DNA of 64,000 nt from Defluviitaleaceae bacterium (GTDB taxonomy: Bacteria; Bacillota; Clostridia; Lachnospirales; WRAX01). The stretch is from NCBI GenBank assembly GCA_009784575.1, contig WRBK01000002.1, positions 92,484 to 156,483 of the forward strand. Reading direction: 5' to 3'. Below are positions 35,611 through 44,103 of this stretch, in pieces. The notes under the pieces were generated by a model that had not been told where the DNA came from, made no database searches, and was given only the letters and a program-made list of their open reading frames with translations. Position 1 is the first letter of the stretch; each line of letters opens with the position of its first letter. The translations under genes were made by a program, and so were the position numbers.

Positions 35611-35644
35611 GCCGTCCGTAGGTGGATACAAAGGGCGGTTTTTT
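35611..35644 (+). terminator. Terminator after the M32 gene
   Basis: CCGTCC (35612-35617) pairs with GGGCGG (35633-35638, one G-U pair) and TTTTTT follows. Confidence 0.75.
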
Positions 35645-35716
35645 GTTGCTAATAAACGAATATTATTACATTTACGTGACAATATATATATATGGCAATT
35701 TGTGCAGAAATTTAGC

Positions 35717-35745
35717 TTGAAATTTTTGGCGAATAATGTTATAAT
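35717..35745 (+). promoter_or_regulatory. Promoter of the chemotaxis receptor gene
   Basis: TTGAAA (35717-35722) and TATAAT (35740-35745) with a 17-base spacer, 75 bases before the ATG. No flagellar sigma-D-like site was seen. Confidence 0.7.
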
Positions 35746-35820
35746 TGATTTCATGGGATATAGAGGTTGTTGCAGGATGCGGCAAGAGCCCAAAAATCAT
35801 TCAGGAGGGAAGAGATTATT

Positions 35821-38109
35821 ATGAAATTTATTAACAACATGAAAGTTAGAAGCAGATTATTTTTGAGCTTCTTTGTCATACTAGCTATAACATTGGGTAT
35901 AGCGATTTTTGGCTCTGTTAGCCTTTTTGGAGTAAATGAAAACTACTCCTATGTGTTAAACTACCCATTCCAGCGATATACCATACTGCGCGATATCGAA
36001 GTAGGAATGATGAACTCCAGACGTGTCATGAACAGAGCATCCATGTCTGCTCCTGACTCTGATGATGCTAACAGAAATGCTACTATCGATGCCCAAGAGG
36101 ATGCTTTGCGTATTCAGCGTGCTGAACTTGAGACATATTTTCAGGCTTTCCGTCAGTCTTTGGCAGATGATGTTTATCTTGAAGACAGTCAAGTTGCGCT
36201 CTCCATGCAACGCATAAATTCATTAGAAACCTTAGTAATGTATTATATTGACCATTATGTTGCTCAAACAATGAGTATGGCCCGTGTAGGCAATTCCATG
36301 GGTGCGCTGGCTGTCACTCAAGATGCTGGACGTACAGTCGGTGAAATAGGTGAAGTTTTCTATGCTATGATAGACTTTACTGGCGGTGTTATGCGAACCG
36401 TTAATGCAGACCTCACCAGACAAACAACAGATACTTTTATTATCCTCATGGTAATTGCAGGCGTAGGTGTTTTGATTGGCATACTTATAGCTTTGTTTAT
36501 TTCAAATTCTATTTCTAAACCAGTAAAAAACCTTGGTGTTGTACTTGGGAATGTGGCCCAAGGTAATCTTAATATGAACATAGACCGTAGTCGTGTTTCA
36601 AAAGATGAGGTTGGTCAGCTAACGCAAGATGTATATTCTGTTATTGACGTGGTACGCAATATAGTGGACGACCTTAACAAGCTATCGCATGAGTTCACTA
36701 CACTGGGTGATATCGATTATCGTGCAGATGTAACAAAATATCAAAACGATTATAAAGAGCTAATGGAAAAATTAAACGCTCTTTTGCAAGGACAAGCCGA
36801 CGAGGTTCTGCCTGTTATTGAAGCAATGTCGGCCATGTCTGATGGTAATTTTAGCATAGAATTAGCAGACCTACCAGGCAAAAAGATTATTCTTCCGCAA
36901 GCTGTTCGCGGTGTCGCTGAAAAGCTTAACGAGATTTACGAATCTGTGGCGGGTCTTGCAACTGCGGCGGCGGATGGTGACCTTTCTGAGCGTGTGGACG
37001 AGAGCAAGTTTAAAGGAAACTGGGCATCCCTTGCTAATAGGCTTAATACTCTAGTGGATGCTGTAGCAGAGCCGCTTGCAGCCGTAGAGACTGCTCTACT
37101 GCACATGCGTGATGGTAATTTTGCTGATGCTAGAATCCATGGCGAATACAAAGGCACTTTCGAAAGCCTAAAGAATGCGCTAAACGAAACAGAAGAAATG
37201 ACCCTAAGCTATATCAATGAAATTTCCGAAGTTCTTAGCGAAATGTCCAAAGGTGATTATACTGTTACAATAGACAGAGATTACATTGGTTCTTATGCTC
37301 CAATTAAAGAGGCTCTTAATGTTATTCTGGATGCTCTTAACAACACAATGTCTGAAATTCAATCGGCATCGTATCAAGTGCTTTCAGGTGCAGAGCAGAT
37401 TTCGCAATCATCTATGTATCTAGCGGAAGGCTCAAGCCGTCAGGCATCTGCCATAGAAGAGCTGACAGCATCCATAGAGATGATAAACGAAAAGACCAAA
37501 GAAAGCGCAGATAGTGCGACAACAGCAAGCGCGAAGGCGCAAAGCACCTCCGACTATGCAGTGGAAGGCGGTCAAACCGTTAAATCCATGCAAGAAATTA
37601 TGGAAAATGTACAAGAATCTACGGCTGGTATAGGTAAGATTATCGGCGTAATTTCTGATATTGCTTTCCAAACGAATCTACTTGCGCTTAATGCATCAGT
37701 AGAGGCTGCTAGGGCAGGCGAGCACGGCAAGTCATTCTCTGTAGTAGCAGATGAGGTACGCTCGCTAGCATCTAAGAGCCAAAAGTCGGCACAAGATACT
37801 GCCACCATTATTGATGAAGACACGAGAGTCGTTGCGCAAGGCATTGAGGCATCAAACCATGTAGCAGAGGCGTTTACTACCATTATGGATGATATTAATC
37901 AAATATCTGCCGTTGTTGGTCAGATTGCGGCAATGGCACAAGACCAGGCAGAATCCATTTCTCATATTAATGCATCTGTTGGTGAGATTTCTAAGGTTGT
38001 GCAAGATAATTCTGCTACAGCAGAAGAATCCGCGTCTGCATCACAAGAGCTTAACTCTCAAGCAGAAATGTTGCGCGAGCTAGTTTCTATGTTTAAACTG
38101 CGTAAATAA
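35821..38109 (+). CDS. Methyl-accepting chemotaxis protein with poly-HAMP region
   Basis: 762-residue receptor. TM1 (about 12-34), an extracellular four-helix-bundle sensor (about 35-200), TM2 (about 203-225), a canonical HAMP, then about five further HAMP-like repeats recognisable by the spaced ...DGNF/DGDL/KGDY... turns, and the cytoplasmic signalling coiled coil with the conserved tip [20 protein letters not shown] near residue 615. It passes ligand signals to CheA/CheW. The frame opens at 35767, but AGGAGGG fits the ATG at 35821. No che genes are in the window, so it is an orphan receptor gene. Confidence 0.93.
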   Translation: MKFINNMKVRSRLFLSFFVILAITLGIAIFGSVSLFGVNENYSYVLNYPFQRYTILRDIEVGMMNSRRVMNRASMSAPDSDDANRNATIDAQEDALRIQRAELETYFQAFRQSLADDVYLEDSQVALSMQRINSLETLVMYYIDHYVAQTMSMARVGNSMGALAVTQDAGRTVGEIGEVFYAMIDFTGGVMRTVNADLTRQTTDTFIILMVIAGVGVLIGILIALFISNSISKPVKNLGVVLGNVAQGNLNMNIDRSRVSKDEVGQLTQDVYSVIDVVRNIVDDLNKLSHEFTTLGDIDYRADVTKYQNDYKELMEKLNALLQGQADEVLPVIEAMSAMSDGNFSIELADLPGKKIILPQAVRGVAEKLNEIYESVAGLATAAADGDLSERVDESKFKGNWASLANRLNTLVDAVAEPLAAVETALLHMRDGNFADARIHGEYKGTFESLKNALNETEEMTLSYINEISEVLSEMSKGDYTVTIDRDYIGSYAPIKEALNVILDALNNTMSEIQSASYQVLSGAEQISQSSMYLAEGSSRQASAIEELTASIEMINEKTKESADSATTASAKAQSTSDYAVEGGQTVKSMQEIMENVQESTAGIGKIIGVISDIAFQTNLLALNASVEAARAGEHGKSFSVVADEVRSLASKSQKSAQDTATIIDEDTRVVAQGIEASNHVAEAFTTIMDDINQISAVVGQIAAMAQDQAESISHINASVGEISKVVQDNSATAEESASASQELNSQAEMLRELVSMFKLRK

Positions 38110-38129
38110 TAGTAAAATAGATATGCCAT

Positions 38130-38231
38130 TAACCTGTTTCACACAATCACTACTTGAAAAACACCTGCCAGAAAAAATTTTCGCAAAGAGCGCGAAAATT
38201 ACGCTCGGAAAAATTGGTTCAACACGGGTTA
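38130..38231. repeat. Imperfect palindromic element B
   Basis: About 100 bases after the chemotaxis gene. Ends TAACCTGTTTCACACAAT (38130-38147) and the inverse of ATTGGTTCAACACGGGTTA (38213-38231) match imperfectly. The core hairpin TTTTCGC/GCGAAAA (38178-38198) encloses AAAGAGC. It shares the CGCAAAGAGCG core and TACGCTC..AAAAATYGGTTCA arm with element A at 22262. Confidence 0.65.
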
Positions 38232-38251
38232 TTCGATAAGTTTAATAAATG

Positions 38252-38278
38252 AAAGCCGCCCAAAAGGGCGGCTTTTTC
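38252..38278 (+). terminator. Terminator of the chemotaxis gene
   Basis: AAAGCCGCCC, AAAA loop, GGGCGGCTTTTT: a perfect GC-rich stem with a U-tract. Confidence 0.92.
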
Positions 38279-38299
38279 GTTGTTTTGCGTAAAAAAATA

Positions 38300-38328
38300 T
38301 TGCATTTTATTGTTTTTTGACATATAAT
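38300..38328 (+). promoter_or_regulatory. Promoter of the NCS2-like permease gene
   Basis: TTGCAT (38300-38305), 17 bases, TATAAT (38323-38328), about 45 bases before the ATG. The short leader shows no purine-riboswitch-like core. Confidence 0.65.
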
Positions 38329-38373
38329 TGAGATGCACGAAAAATTTGCATAAAGAAAAGAGGGTGTACATTT

Positions 38374-39618
38374 ATGTTCCAAGATGTTTGGGTATTTACT
38401 GTGGCCGTGATATTTGTTGCCATTAATGGTCTAACGATGCTAGCATGGGCTGCTGCTCAGGGCTATAAAATGAAGCCAACGGCATTTGCCTTTTTGGTAG
38501 GTGCCATCGGTAACTTGCTAACAGGCTCTATAACGCCAATATCTGGTCAGTCCTCCATATTGACGGTATCGCATTTCATGAAAAATGTGAATGAGCGTAT
38601 TGGCGCGCTGTTAATTGCCGTTATTGTAATGGTTCCACTAGGCTTAACAGGCGCAGTTACTGAAATAGCTAACTTTGCTGGTATTCCTGTGGTAAATGGT
38701 ATGATGGCGGGTGTGGGTCTTATCGTTGCAGGCATATCCATTGATATGTTTAAGCAAGCAAAACGCACAACTGCAATCGCCTTCATCTCGGCTCTTGCAA
38801 CGCATGTCTTGTGCCTACAGGCCGCTCCTGGCTCGCACTTCTTCACGCACAGGCTTGTCTATGTAATTGCTGTATCTGTTACACTAGCAACTATTGATTT
38901 TGCATTGTTACAAAAAGGCCCCGAAACAGGCAAGCGCGGCCGCCGCGTGAATATCCTTAAAATGGCACAGGATTCTGGCTACGAAGGCGACATGACCCAG
39001 AATGAAAATCCGAAATTCTGGACAAAGGAATATTGGGCAGATTTCAAATTAATGAAGCCAAAGTTTAACTTGTACGCAATCTACTTTTCCTTGGCATTCA
39101 TTAGCTTGAATATAGGCACAAACATTGCATTTGGTAATATAACCGCTGGCATGGGTGCTCGCGATGCGTACGGAAACCTCCTTAACCCTCAAAATATGGA
39201 TCACCTCACAGTTATCAACAGCATAGCGGACATCCCGAGCATACTATTTGGCGGTGCGCCTGTAGGTGCTATCATTTCTGCTACGGCAGCCGCCCCATGG
39301 CCTGTTATTGCGGGTGTTGTAATGATGTTATTATGCGCACTTTTGCTTTTACTTGGTCTAATGACCAAAGCTGTAAAATATATACCTGTCCAAGCTATAG
39401 CGGGCTTCCTGTTCATCATAGGCTTTTTCTCTACATTTGTACCAAATCTACGCAGTTCTTTCGGTATCACATTTGCTGAAGGTGCATGGACACTTTCGGG
39501 CGACACCGTATCACAAGCCGCCGCCGCCCTTGCAGTAACGGCAATCACAAAAAATCCTTTCCTCGGGCTAGTGGCTGGTATAGCTGTTAGATACCTAGGC
39601 TCATACTTTGGGCTATAG
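38374..39618 (+). CDS. NCS2-like permease (uncharacterised polytopic membrane protein)
   Basis: 414 residues with about twelve hydrophobic helices and one polar loop in the middle (about 185-235, rich in Lys and Asp). Segments such as GNLLTGSITPISGQSSIL and the helix pairs rich in small residues recall the nucleobase-cation symporter (NCS2) fold, but I do not see a diagnostic substrate motif. Likely an inner-membrane importer of unknown substrate; a sulfate-permease-like fold is an alternative. GAGGGTG precedes the ATG. It stands alone between two terminators. Confidence 0.6.
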   Translation: MFQDVWVFTVAVIFVAINGLTMLAWAAAQGYKMKPTAFAFLVGAIGNLLTGSITPISGQSSILTVSHFMKNVNERIGALLIAVIVMVPLGLTGAVTEIANFAGIPVVNGMMAGVGLIVAGISIDMFKQAKRTTAIAFISALATHVLCLQAAPGSHFFTHRLVYVIAVSVTLATIDFALLQKGPETGKRGRRVNILKMAQDSGYEGDMTQNENPKFWTKEYWADFKLMKPKFNLYAIYFSLAFISLNIGTNIAFGNITAGMGARDAYGNLLNPQNMDHLTVINSIADIPSILFGGAPVGAIISATAAAPWPVIAGVVMMLLCALLLLLGLMTKAVKYIPVQAIAGFLFIIGFFSTFVPNLRSSFGITFAEGAWTLSGDTVSQAAAALAVTAITKNPFLGLVAGIAVRYLGSYFGL

Positions 39619-39675
39619 CATAAGTTATAATTAAGTTATAAAAAATTAATATTTATTAATATTTATTAATATTTT

Positions 39676-39715
39676 GCTACCTTGCTTTTGTGACACAAGC
39701 AAGGTAGCATTTTTT
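39676..39715 (+). terminator. Terminator after the NCS2-like gene
   Basis: GCTACCTTGCTT (39676-39687) pairs perfectly with AAGCAAGGTAGC (39697-39708), then a T-run. Confidence 0.92.
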
Positions 39716-39870
39716 ATGATGTGAGTTTTCGGCGAGCTACAAGGCTATCCTTATGTTAAGTTTGTGTTTATATTTGCTAAAAGGGTCACATAAGTTATGC
39801 AAAATTTATTAAATAATAAGCGGAATTAAGCATTTTTTATCCAAAAAAAATCGTCAGCCAAAATACGCCC
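39716..39870. other. AT-rich gap, no gene seen
   Basis: Between the terminator and the opp promoter I see no open frame with a ribosome site and no clear structure. With the leader below it makes the 490-base gap before oppD. Confidence 0.6.
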
Positions 39871-39899
39871 TTGACATAATGCTGTAACATTGGTATAAT
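39871..39899 (+). promoter_or_regulatory. Strong sigma-A promoter of the opp operon
   Basis: Consensus TTGACA (39871-39876) and TATAAT (39894-39899) exactly 17 bases apart. Confidence 0.88.
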
Positions 39900-39905
39900 G
39901 TCATA

Positions 39906-40110
39906 AAAGGTTCGGGATACCCGAATTTATGGGTCAGCGGTTGGTCTATATGATGCTTGGAAGGAGGGAAGAATAGCGTTCGCTACATTATCAAATCGTG
40001 CGATTGCACTTTTCGTGTCTTTGCATTTTATCTAATCGCTGCCGTCGGTTTGAAGGTTTTAATTTTACACAGATTTTGATGTTCCTTATTAATTATGAAA
40101 TGGGGATTGT
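39906..40110 (+). promoter_or_regulatory. Long structured leader of oppD of unknown type
   Basis: About 205 bases between promoter and oppD. It holds a hairpin TTCGGGATACCCGAA (39911-39925), a strong AAGGAGGG (39961-39968) with no ATG, GTG or TTG at a useful distance, and two short palindromes, TAGCGTTCGCTA (39974-39985) and AATCGTGCGATT (39994-40005). Reading from ATA at 39973 would give a 20-residue hydrophobic peptide. It does not show T-box, SAM or glycine riboswitch landmarks that I know. Regulation is inferred only from length and structure. Confidence 0.4.
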
Positions 40111-41094
40111 ATGGATAAGCTTTTGGAAATAAAAAACTTGACCACATCATTCAGAATCAGGGGTCAATACTATGCCGCTGTGGACGGTGTAGATTTACAT
40201 ATCAACAAAAACGAAATATTCGCCGTAGTGGGCGAGAGCGGTTGCGGCAAAAGTGCTATGGCGGTTTCCATAGTAGGACTGCATAATCCCGTGTTTACAA
40301 GAATAAGCGGCGAAATTTTGCTAAATGGCCGCGATTTGTTGACCCTTAAAGAAAATGAACTCAACAAAGTTAGAGGTGGCAACATTGGTATGATTTTCCA
40401 AGACCCTCTTAGTGCTCTTAACCCTCTTATGAAAATAGGGGCGCAAATAGAAGAGAGTCTTACCTACCACACCATTCTAACCAAAAAAGAGAAAAAAGAA
40501 AAAGCACTGGAGCTACTTATGGACGTGGGCATTGTTGACCCGCCGCGTACCTACGACTCTTATCCGCATGAACTAAGCGGCGGTATGAGACAGCGTGTAA
40601 TGATAGCTATAGCTATATCTGCAAAGCCAGAATTGCTCATTGCGGATGAGCCTACAACTGCCTTGGACGTTACAATACAAGCGCAGATTCTTGACCTACT
40701 CAAAAAACTGCAAAAAGAGTCTCAGTCTAGCATAATTATGATTACGCATGACCTTGGTGTTGTGGCGGAAATGGCGGATCGCGTGGCGGTTATGTACGCT
40801 GGTCAAATTGTGGAGATTGCCACTGTGCATCAATTATTCCAAAACCCGCAACATCCGTATACACGCTCTTTGCTTTCAGCTATGCCAAATGCAGAGCGTA
40901 AAACAAAAAAGCTGCACTATATTGAAGGAATTGTTCCGCCGCTACAAGATATGCTAAGAACAGGGTGCAGATTTTCTCCTCGCATCCCTTGGATAGGCGA
41001 CGAGCATCACGAAGAAACCCCAGAATACCACGAAATTTCTCCTGGTCATATGGTGCTTTGTTCGTGCTACCGTGATTTCAAATTTAATAGCTAG
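40111..41094 (+). CDS. oppD: Oligopeptide/dipeptide ABC transporter ATPase (OppD)
   Basis: 327 residues. Walker A GESGCGKSA near 42-50, Q-loop, signature LSGGMRQRV and Walker B LLIADEPT, plus the C-terminal oligopeptide-family extension with cysteines (TGCRF, LCSCY), which in relatives can bind an iron-sulfur cluster. Energises peptide import with OppF. GGGG five bases before the ATG. First gene of the opp operon. Confidence 0.95.
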   Translation: MDKLLEIKNLTTSFRIRGQYYAAVDGVDLHINKNEIFAVVGESGCGKSAMAVSIVGLHNPVFTRISGEILLNGRDLLTLKENELNKVRGGNIGMIFQDPLSALNPLMKIGAQIEESLTYHTILTKKEKKEKALELLMDVGIVDPPRTYDSYPHELSGGMRQRVMIAIAISAKPELLIADEPTTALDVTIQAQILDLLKKLQKESQSSIIMITHDLGVVAEMADRVAVMYAGQIVEIATVHQLFQNPQHPYTRSLLSAMPNAERKTKKLHYIEGIVPPLQDMLRTGCRFSPRIPWIGDEHHEETPEYHEISPGHMVLCSCYRDFKFNS

Positions 41095-41148
41095 GGCATT
41101 TGACTTTAGCTTCAATACTTTAGTACTATAAAGAAAGGAGAGAAGAAA

Positions 41149-42078
41149 ATGCCGCTATTAGAAGTAAAAAATTTGAAAGTACACTATCCTATTAGAGGGG
41201 GCATACTTGGTCGCATACAAAGCTACGTAAAAGCTGTTGATGATGTTAGCTTTTCTATGGATAGCGGTGAAACTCTTGGTCTGATTGGAGAAAGTGGTTC
41301 GGGCAAGAGTACCACTGGCAAAGCAATTTTGGGATTAACACATATTACAGATGGTCAAATATTCTTTGATGGTAAAGACATAACCAACTCTGTAAAGAAA
41401 AATCGTTCTCCTTATCGCAAAAGTGTACAAATGATTTTTCAGGATGTATATTCATCCCTTAACCCAAGAAAGAGGGTTTTGGACATTATAGCAGAACCCA
41501 TCCGCAACTTTGGCGAAAAAATGACAAAAGCCGAAGAGGAAAAAGCGGTAGACGAGCTGCTAGCAATTGTTGGTATGAGTCCATCTGTTAAAATTAAATA
41601 TCCTTTTGAGTTCTCTGGTGGTCAAAGACAAAGAATAGGTCTTGCGAGAGCTATAGCCCTCAAGCCAAAACTCATTGTAGCTGACGAGCCAGTTTCTGCG
41701 CTAGACCTATCTATACAGGCACAGGTACTTAACTACCTTGTCGAAATTCAAGAGGAGTTAAATCTGGCCTATCTATTTGTTAGTCATGACCTTGGTGTTG
41801 TTAAGCATATGTGCAAAAATTTGGCTATTATGCACAACGCACGCTTTGTAGAATATGGCAGTAGTGATGAAATTTATAACAATCCTACGCATATATATAC
41901 AAGAAGACTGATAACTGCTATACCTGATATAGATCCAGAAAAACGTGCAGAAAATGCTAAAAGAAGAAGTGATGTAGCCGATGAATATGCCGCTCAGCGT
42001 AGCAACTATTATGCCGAAGATGGCAAGGTTTACGACCTAAAACAGCTAAATCCAGACCATTACGTGGCGATGCCATAG
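41149..42078 (+). CDS. oppF: Oligopeptide/dipeptide ABC transporter ATPase (OppF)
   Basis: 309 residues. Walker A GESGSGKSTTGK near 43-54, signature FSGGQRQRIGLARAI and Walker B LIVADEPVSALD. Partner of OppD. The C-terminal tail (about 265-309) has an unusual RSDVADEYAAQRSNYYAEDG region. AAAGGAGAG precedes the ATG; the gap after oppD is 54 bases. Confidence 0.95.
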   Translation: MPLLEVKNLKVHYPIRGGILGRIQSYVKAVDDVSFSMDSGETLGLIGESGSGKSTTGKAILGLTHITDGQIFFDGKDITNSVKKNRSPYRKSVQMIFQDVYSSLNPRKRVLDIIAEPIRNFGEKMTKAEEEKAVDELLAIVGMSPSVKIKYPFEFSGGQRQRIGLARAIALKPKLIVADEPVSALDLSIQAQVLNYLVEIQEELNLAYLFVSHDLGVVKHMCKNLAIMHNARFVEYGSSDEIYNNPTHIYTRRLITAIPDIDPEKRAENAKRRSDVADEYAAQRSNYYAEDGKVYDLKQLNPDHYVAMP

Positions 42079-42091
42079 AAAGGAGCAGTTT

Positions 42092-43057
42092 ATGTGGAAA
42101 ACAGTAGTACGTAGATTATTGATTTTTATCCCACAGATTATTGTGGTTAGTATAATAGTTTTCTTTGCTGCTCAGGCGATGCCAGGCGATGCTATCTCTG
42201 GTTTGATTGGTGAGCAAGCAGATGCCGCTGAAGTAGCGCATCTCAGAGCAATACATGGTCTTGATAGACCTATTCACGAGCAATATTTACGCTGGGTTGG
42301 CGGAATTTTAACAGAGTTTGACTTTGGTATGTCCATCGCGCATTCCCGTCCAGTAACTGACCTTATCGGCGATAGAGCGGGCAATACTTTTAGGCTATCT
42401 CTATTGACCCTAGTGTTTACCTATGCAATAGGTGTGCCTCTTGGGGTTACGGCTGGCAGACGCAGAGGCACGATATTAGATAAAATTATAGTTACTTATA
42501 CATTCTTTGCTATAGCGATGCCTACGCTTATCTTTGCACTTATTAACCTATTCATATTCGGATTCCAACTCGAACTTATACCCATACGAGGCAGTGTGAG
42601 TGTTGAAATTACGCCAGGGACATTTGAACATGTTCTAAGCAGACTTCACCATCTCGTAGCACCTGCTCTTACTGGTGCATTGCTAGGAACAGTTGCTATT
42701 ATCAACTTCCTACGCAGTGAAGTTATTGAAACGCAAAACAGTGATTATGTAACAACGGCACGAAGTAAGGGTGTGCCAACACGCGTTATCTACAGGAGGC
42801 ATATTCTTAGAAACTCTGTAATACCTGTAGTTGGTGGTTTTGGCATGGCTATAGCCTTCCTGCTTTCAGGTACGATATTTATAGAAAGAGTATTTAGCTA
42901 CCCTGGCATGGGAGATTTATTTATTTCCTCCATAATAAACAGGGATTTCCCTGTTGCTAATACACTTATATTAATGTTTGCGTTTTTCGGAGTAGTTGGA
43001 ACATTGCTGGGTGACATATTCCTAGCAATGGTAGACCCAAGAATTAGAATAAGATAG
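42092..43057 (+). CDS. oppB: Peptide ABC transporter permease (OppB)
   Basis: 321 residues with six transmembrane helices and the EAA-like coupling segment (TTARSKGVPTRVIYRRHILRN, in part), the cytoplasmic loop that meets the ATPases. The N-terminal RRLLIFIPQIIVVSIIVFFA is typical of DppB/OppB. GAAAGGAG precedes the ATG. Confidence 0.95.
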   Translation: MWKTVVRRLLIFIPQIIVVSIIVFFAAQAMPGDAISGLIGEQADAAEVAHLRAIHGLDRPIHEQYLRWVGGILTEFDFGMSIAHSRPVTDLIGDRAGNTFRLSLLTLVFTYAIGVPLGVTAGRRRGTILDKIIVTYTFFAIAMPTLIFALINLFIFGFQLELIPIRGSVSVEITPGTFEHVLSRLHHLVAPALTGALLGTVAIINFLRSEVIETQNSDYVTTARSKGVPTRVIYRRHILRNSVIPVVGGFGMAIAFLLSGTIFIERVFSYPGMGDLFISSIINRDFPVANTLILMFAFFGVVGTLLGDIFLAMVDPRIRIR

Positions 43058-43072
43058 GGGAGGTGACCTTGG

Positions 43073-43972
43073 ATGAGCAATGTTGAAACAACTAAAAAAG
43101 TAAAGCAAAGAAATGAAACTTCTTTTTTGCACATAGTGGCAAGAGAAGTATATGCTGACAAAATAGCTCTTGTGTCCTTTATTCTGATGGTTGGTATTAT
43201 TTTCACAACCTTCATTTGGGCCGCAACATTAGATAACGATTTCGCTGTTAGAATTAACTTGTCTTTAGCTAATCAAGCACCATCTGATGATTTTCTTTTA
43301 GGTACTGATCCTGGTGGCAGAGCTATTACGGATATGCTAGTTCTTGGCGCACGTAACTCGCTTTTGATAGCATTTGCTGTTACAGCCATAACAGGCTTGG
43401 CTGGTCTATTGATGGGTTTGTTCGCTGGCTTTTACGGCGGTCATGTAGATAATGTGCTAATGAGAATTATTGATACATTCACAATGATGCCTACCCTTAT
43501 GTTTATAATCGTATTTGTTAGCATCGTTCCAAACTACTCTGTTCCAGAGTTTGTATTTATCATGAGTGTGTTTGGGTGGATGGGTATGGCAAGAACAATA
43601 AGAGCAAGAACATTGCAACAAGGCAGGCTGGACTATGTGTCTGCATCAAAAACTCTTGGTACACCAAATCTTGTTGTAATATTTAGAGAGGTATTGCCAA
43701 ACCTAGTATCCATAGTTACTGTGGCATTTACCCTAGCACTTGCGGGCAATATCGGACTAGAAACAGGTCTTACCTTCCTTGGTTTTGGTATGCCAGCCAA
43801 CACGCCCAGTTTGGGTACGCTAATTTCTTATGCGGCTACTCCTGCCTTCATGGTTAATAGACCATGGCAATGGCTACCTGCGGCTTTATTCGTTCTTATC
43901 TTGACCCTTTGCGTAAACTTTGTTGGTCAAGCTTTTAACAGAGCGGCGGATGCAAGACAAAGGCTTGTATAG
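43073..43972 (+). CDS. oppC: Peptide ABC transporter permease (OppC)
   Basis: 299 residues; an N-terminal cytoplasmic segment, six helices, the LGTDPGGR motif typical of DppC/OppC after the first helix, and an EAA-like loop (VSASKTLGTPNLVVIFREVLP). Forms the translocation pore with OppB. GGGGAGGTGA precedes the ATG. Confidence 0.95.
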   Translation: MSNVETTKKVKQRNETSFLHIVAREVYADKIALVSFILMVGIIFTTFIWAATLDNDFAVRINLSLANQAPSDDFLLGTDPGGRAITDMLVLGARNSLLIAFAVTAITGLAGLLMGLFAGFYGGHVDNVLMRIIDTFTMMPTLMFIIVFVSIVPNYSVPEFVFIMSVFGWMGMARTIRARTLQQGRLDYVSASKTLGTPNLVVIFREVLPNLVSIVTVAFTLALAGNIGLETGLTFLGFGMPANTPSLGTLISYAATPAFMVNRPWQWLPAALFVLILTLCVNFVGQAFNRAADARQRLV

Positions 43973-44008
43973 CCTAGTCCTTAGAGGTAATAATATTTTC
44001 CGATATGA

Positions 44009-44034
44009 TTTTTTCAGGCGCAGTGTCTGAAAAA
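44009..44034 (+). promoter_or_regulatory. Intercistronic hairpin before oppA
   Basis: TTTTTCAG (44010-44017) pairs with CTGAAAAA (44027-44034). There is no strong U-tract after it. Such hairpins before binding-protein genes often protect or process the downstream mRNA; that role is inferred. Confidence 0.5.
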
Positions 44035-44103
44035 TACATATATAATTTAGTTGACAAATTCTATGCGAATTTAGCCAACAAAAACAAAAAAGGAGGCAAA
44101 GAA

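Noticed and set aside
39906-40110. T-box or known riboswitch before oppD
   Set aside because: No AGGGTGGTACCGCG-like T-box sequence, and no SAM, glycine or purine riboswitch core was found; kept only as an unassigned leader.
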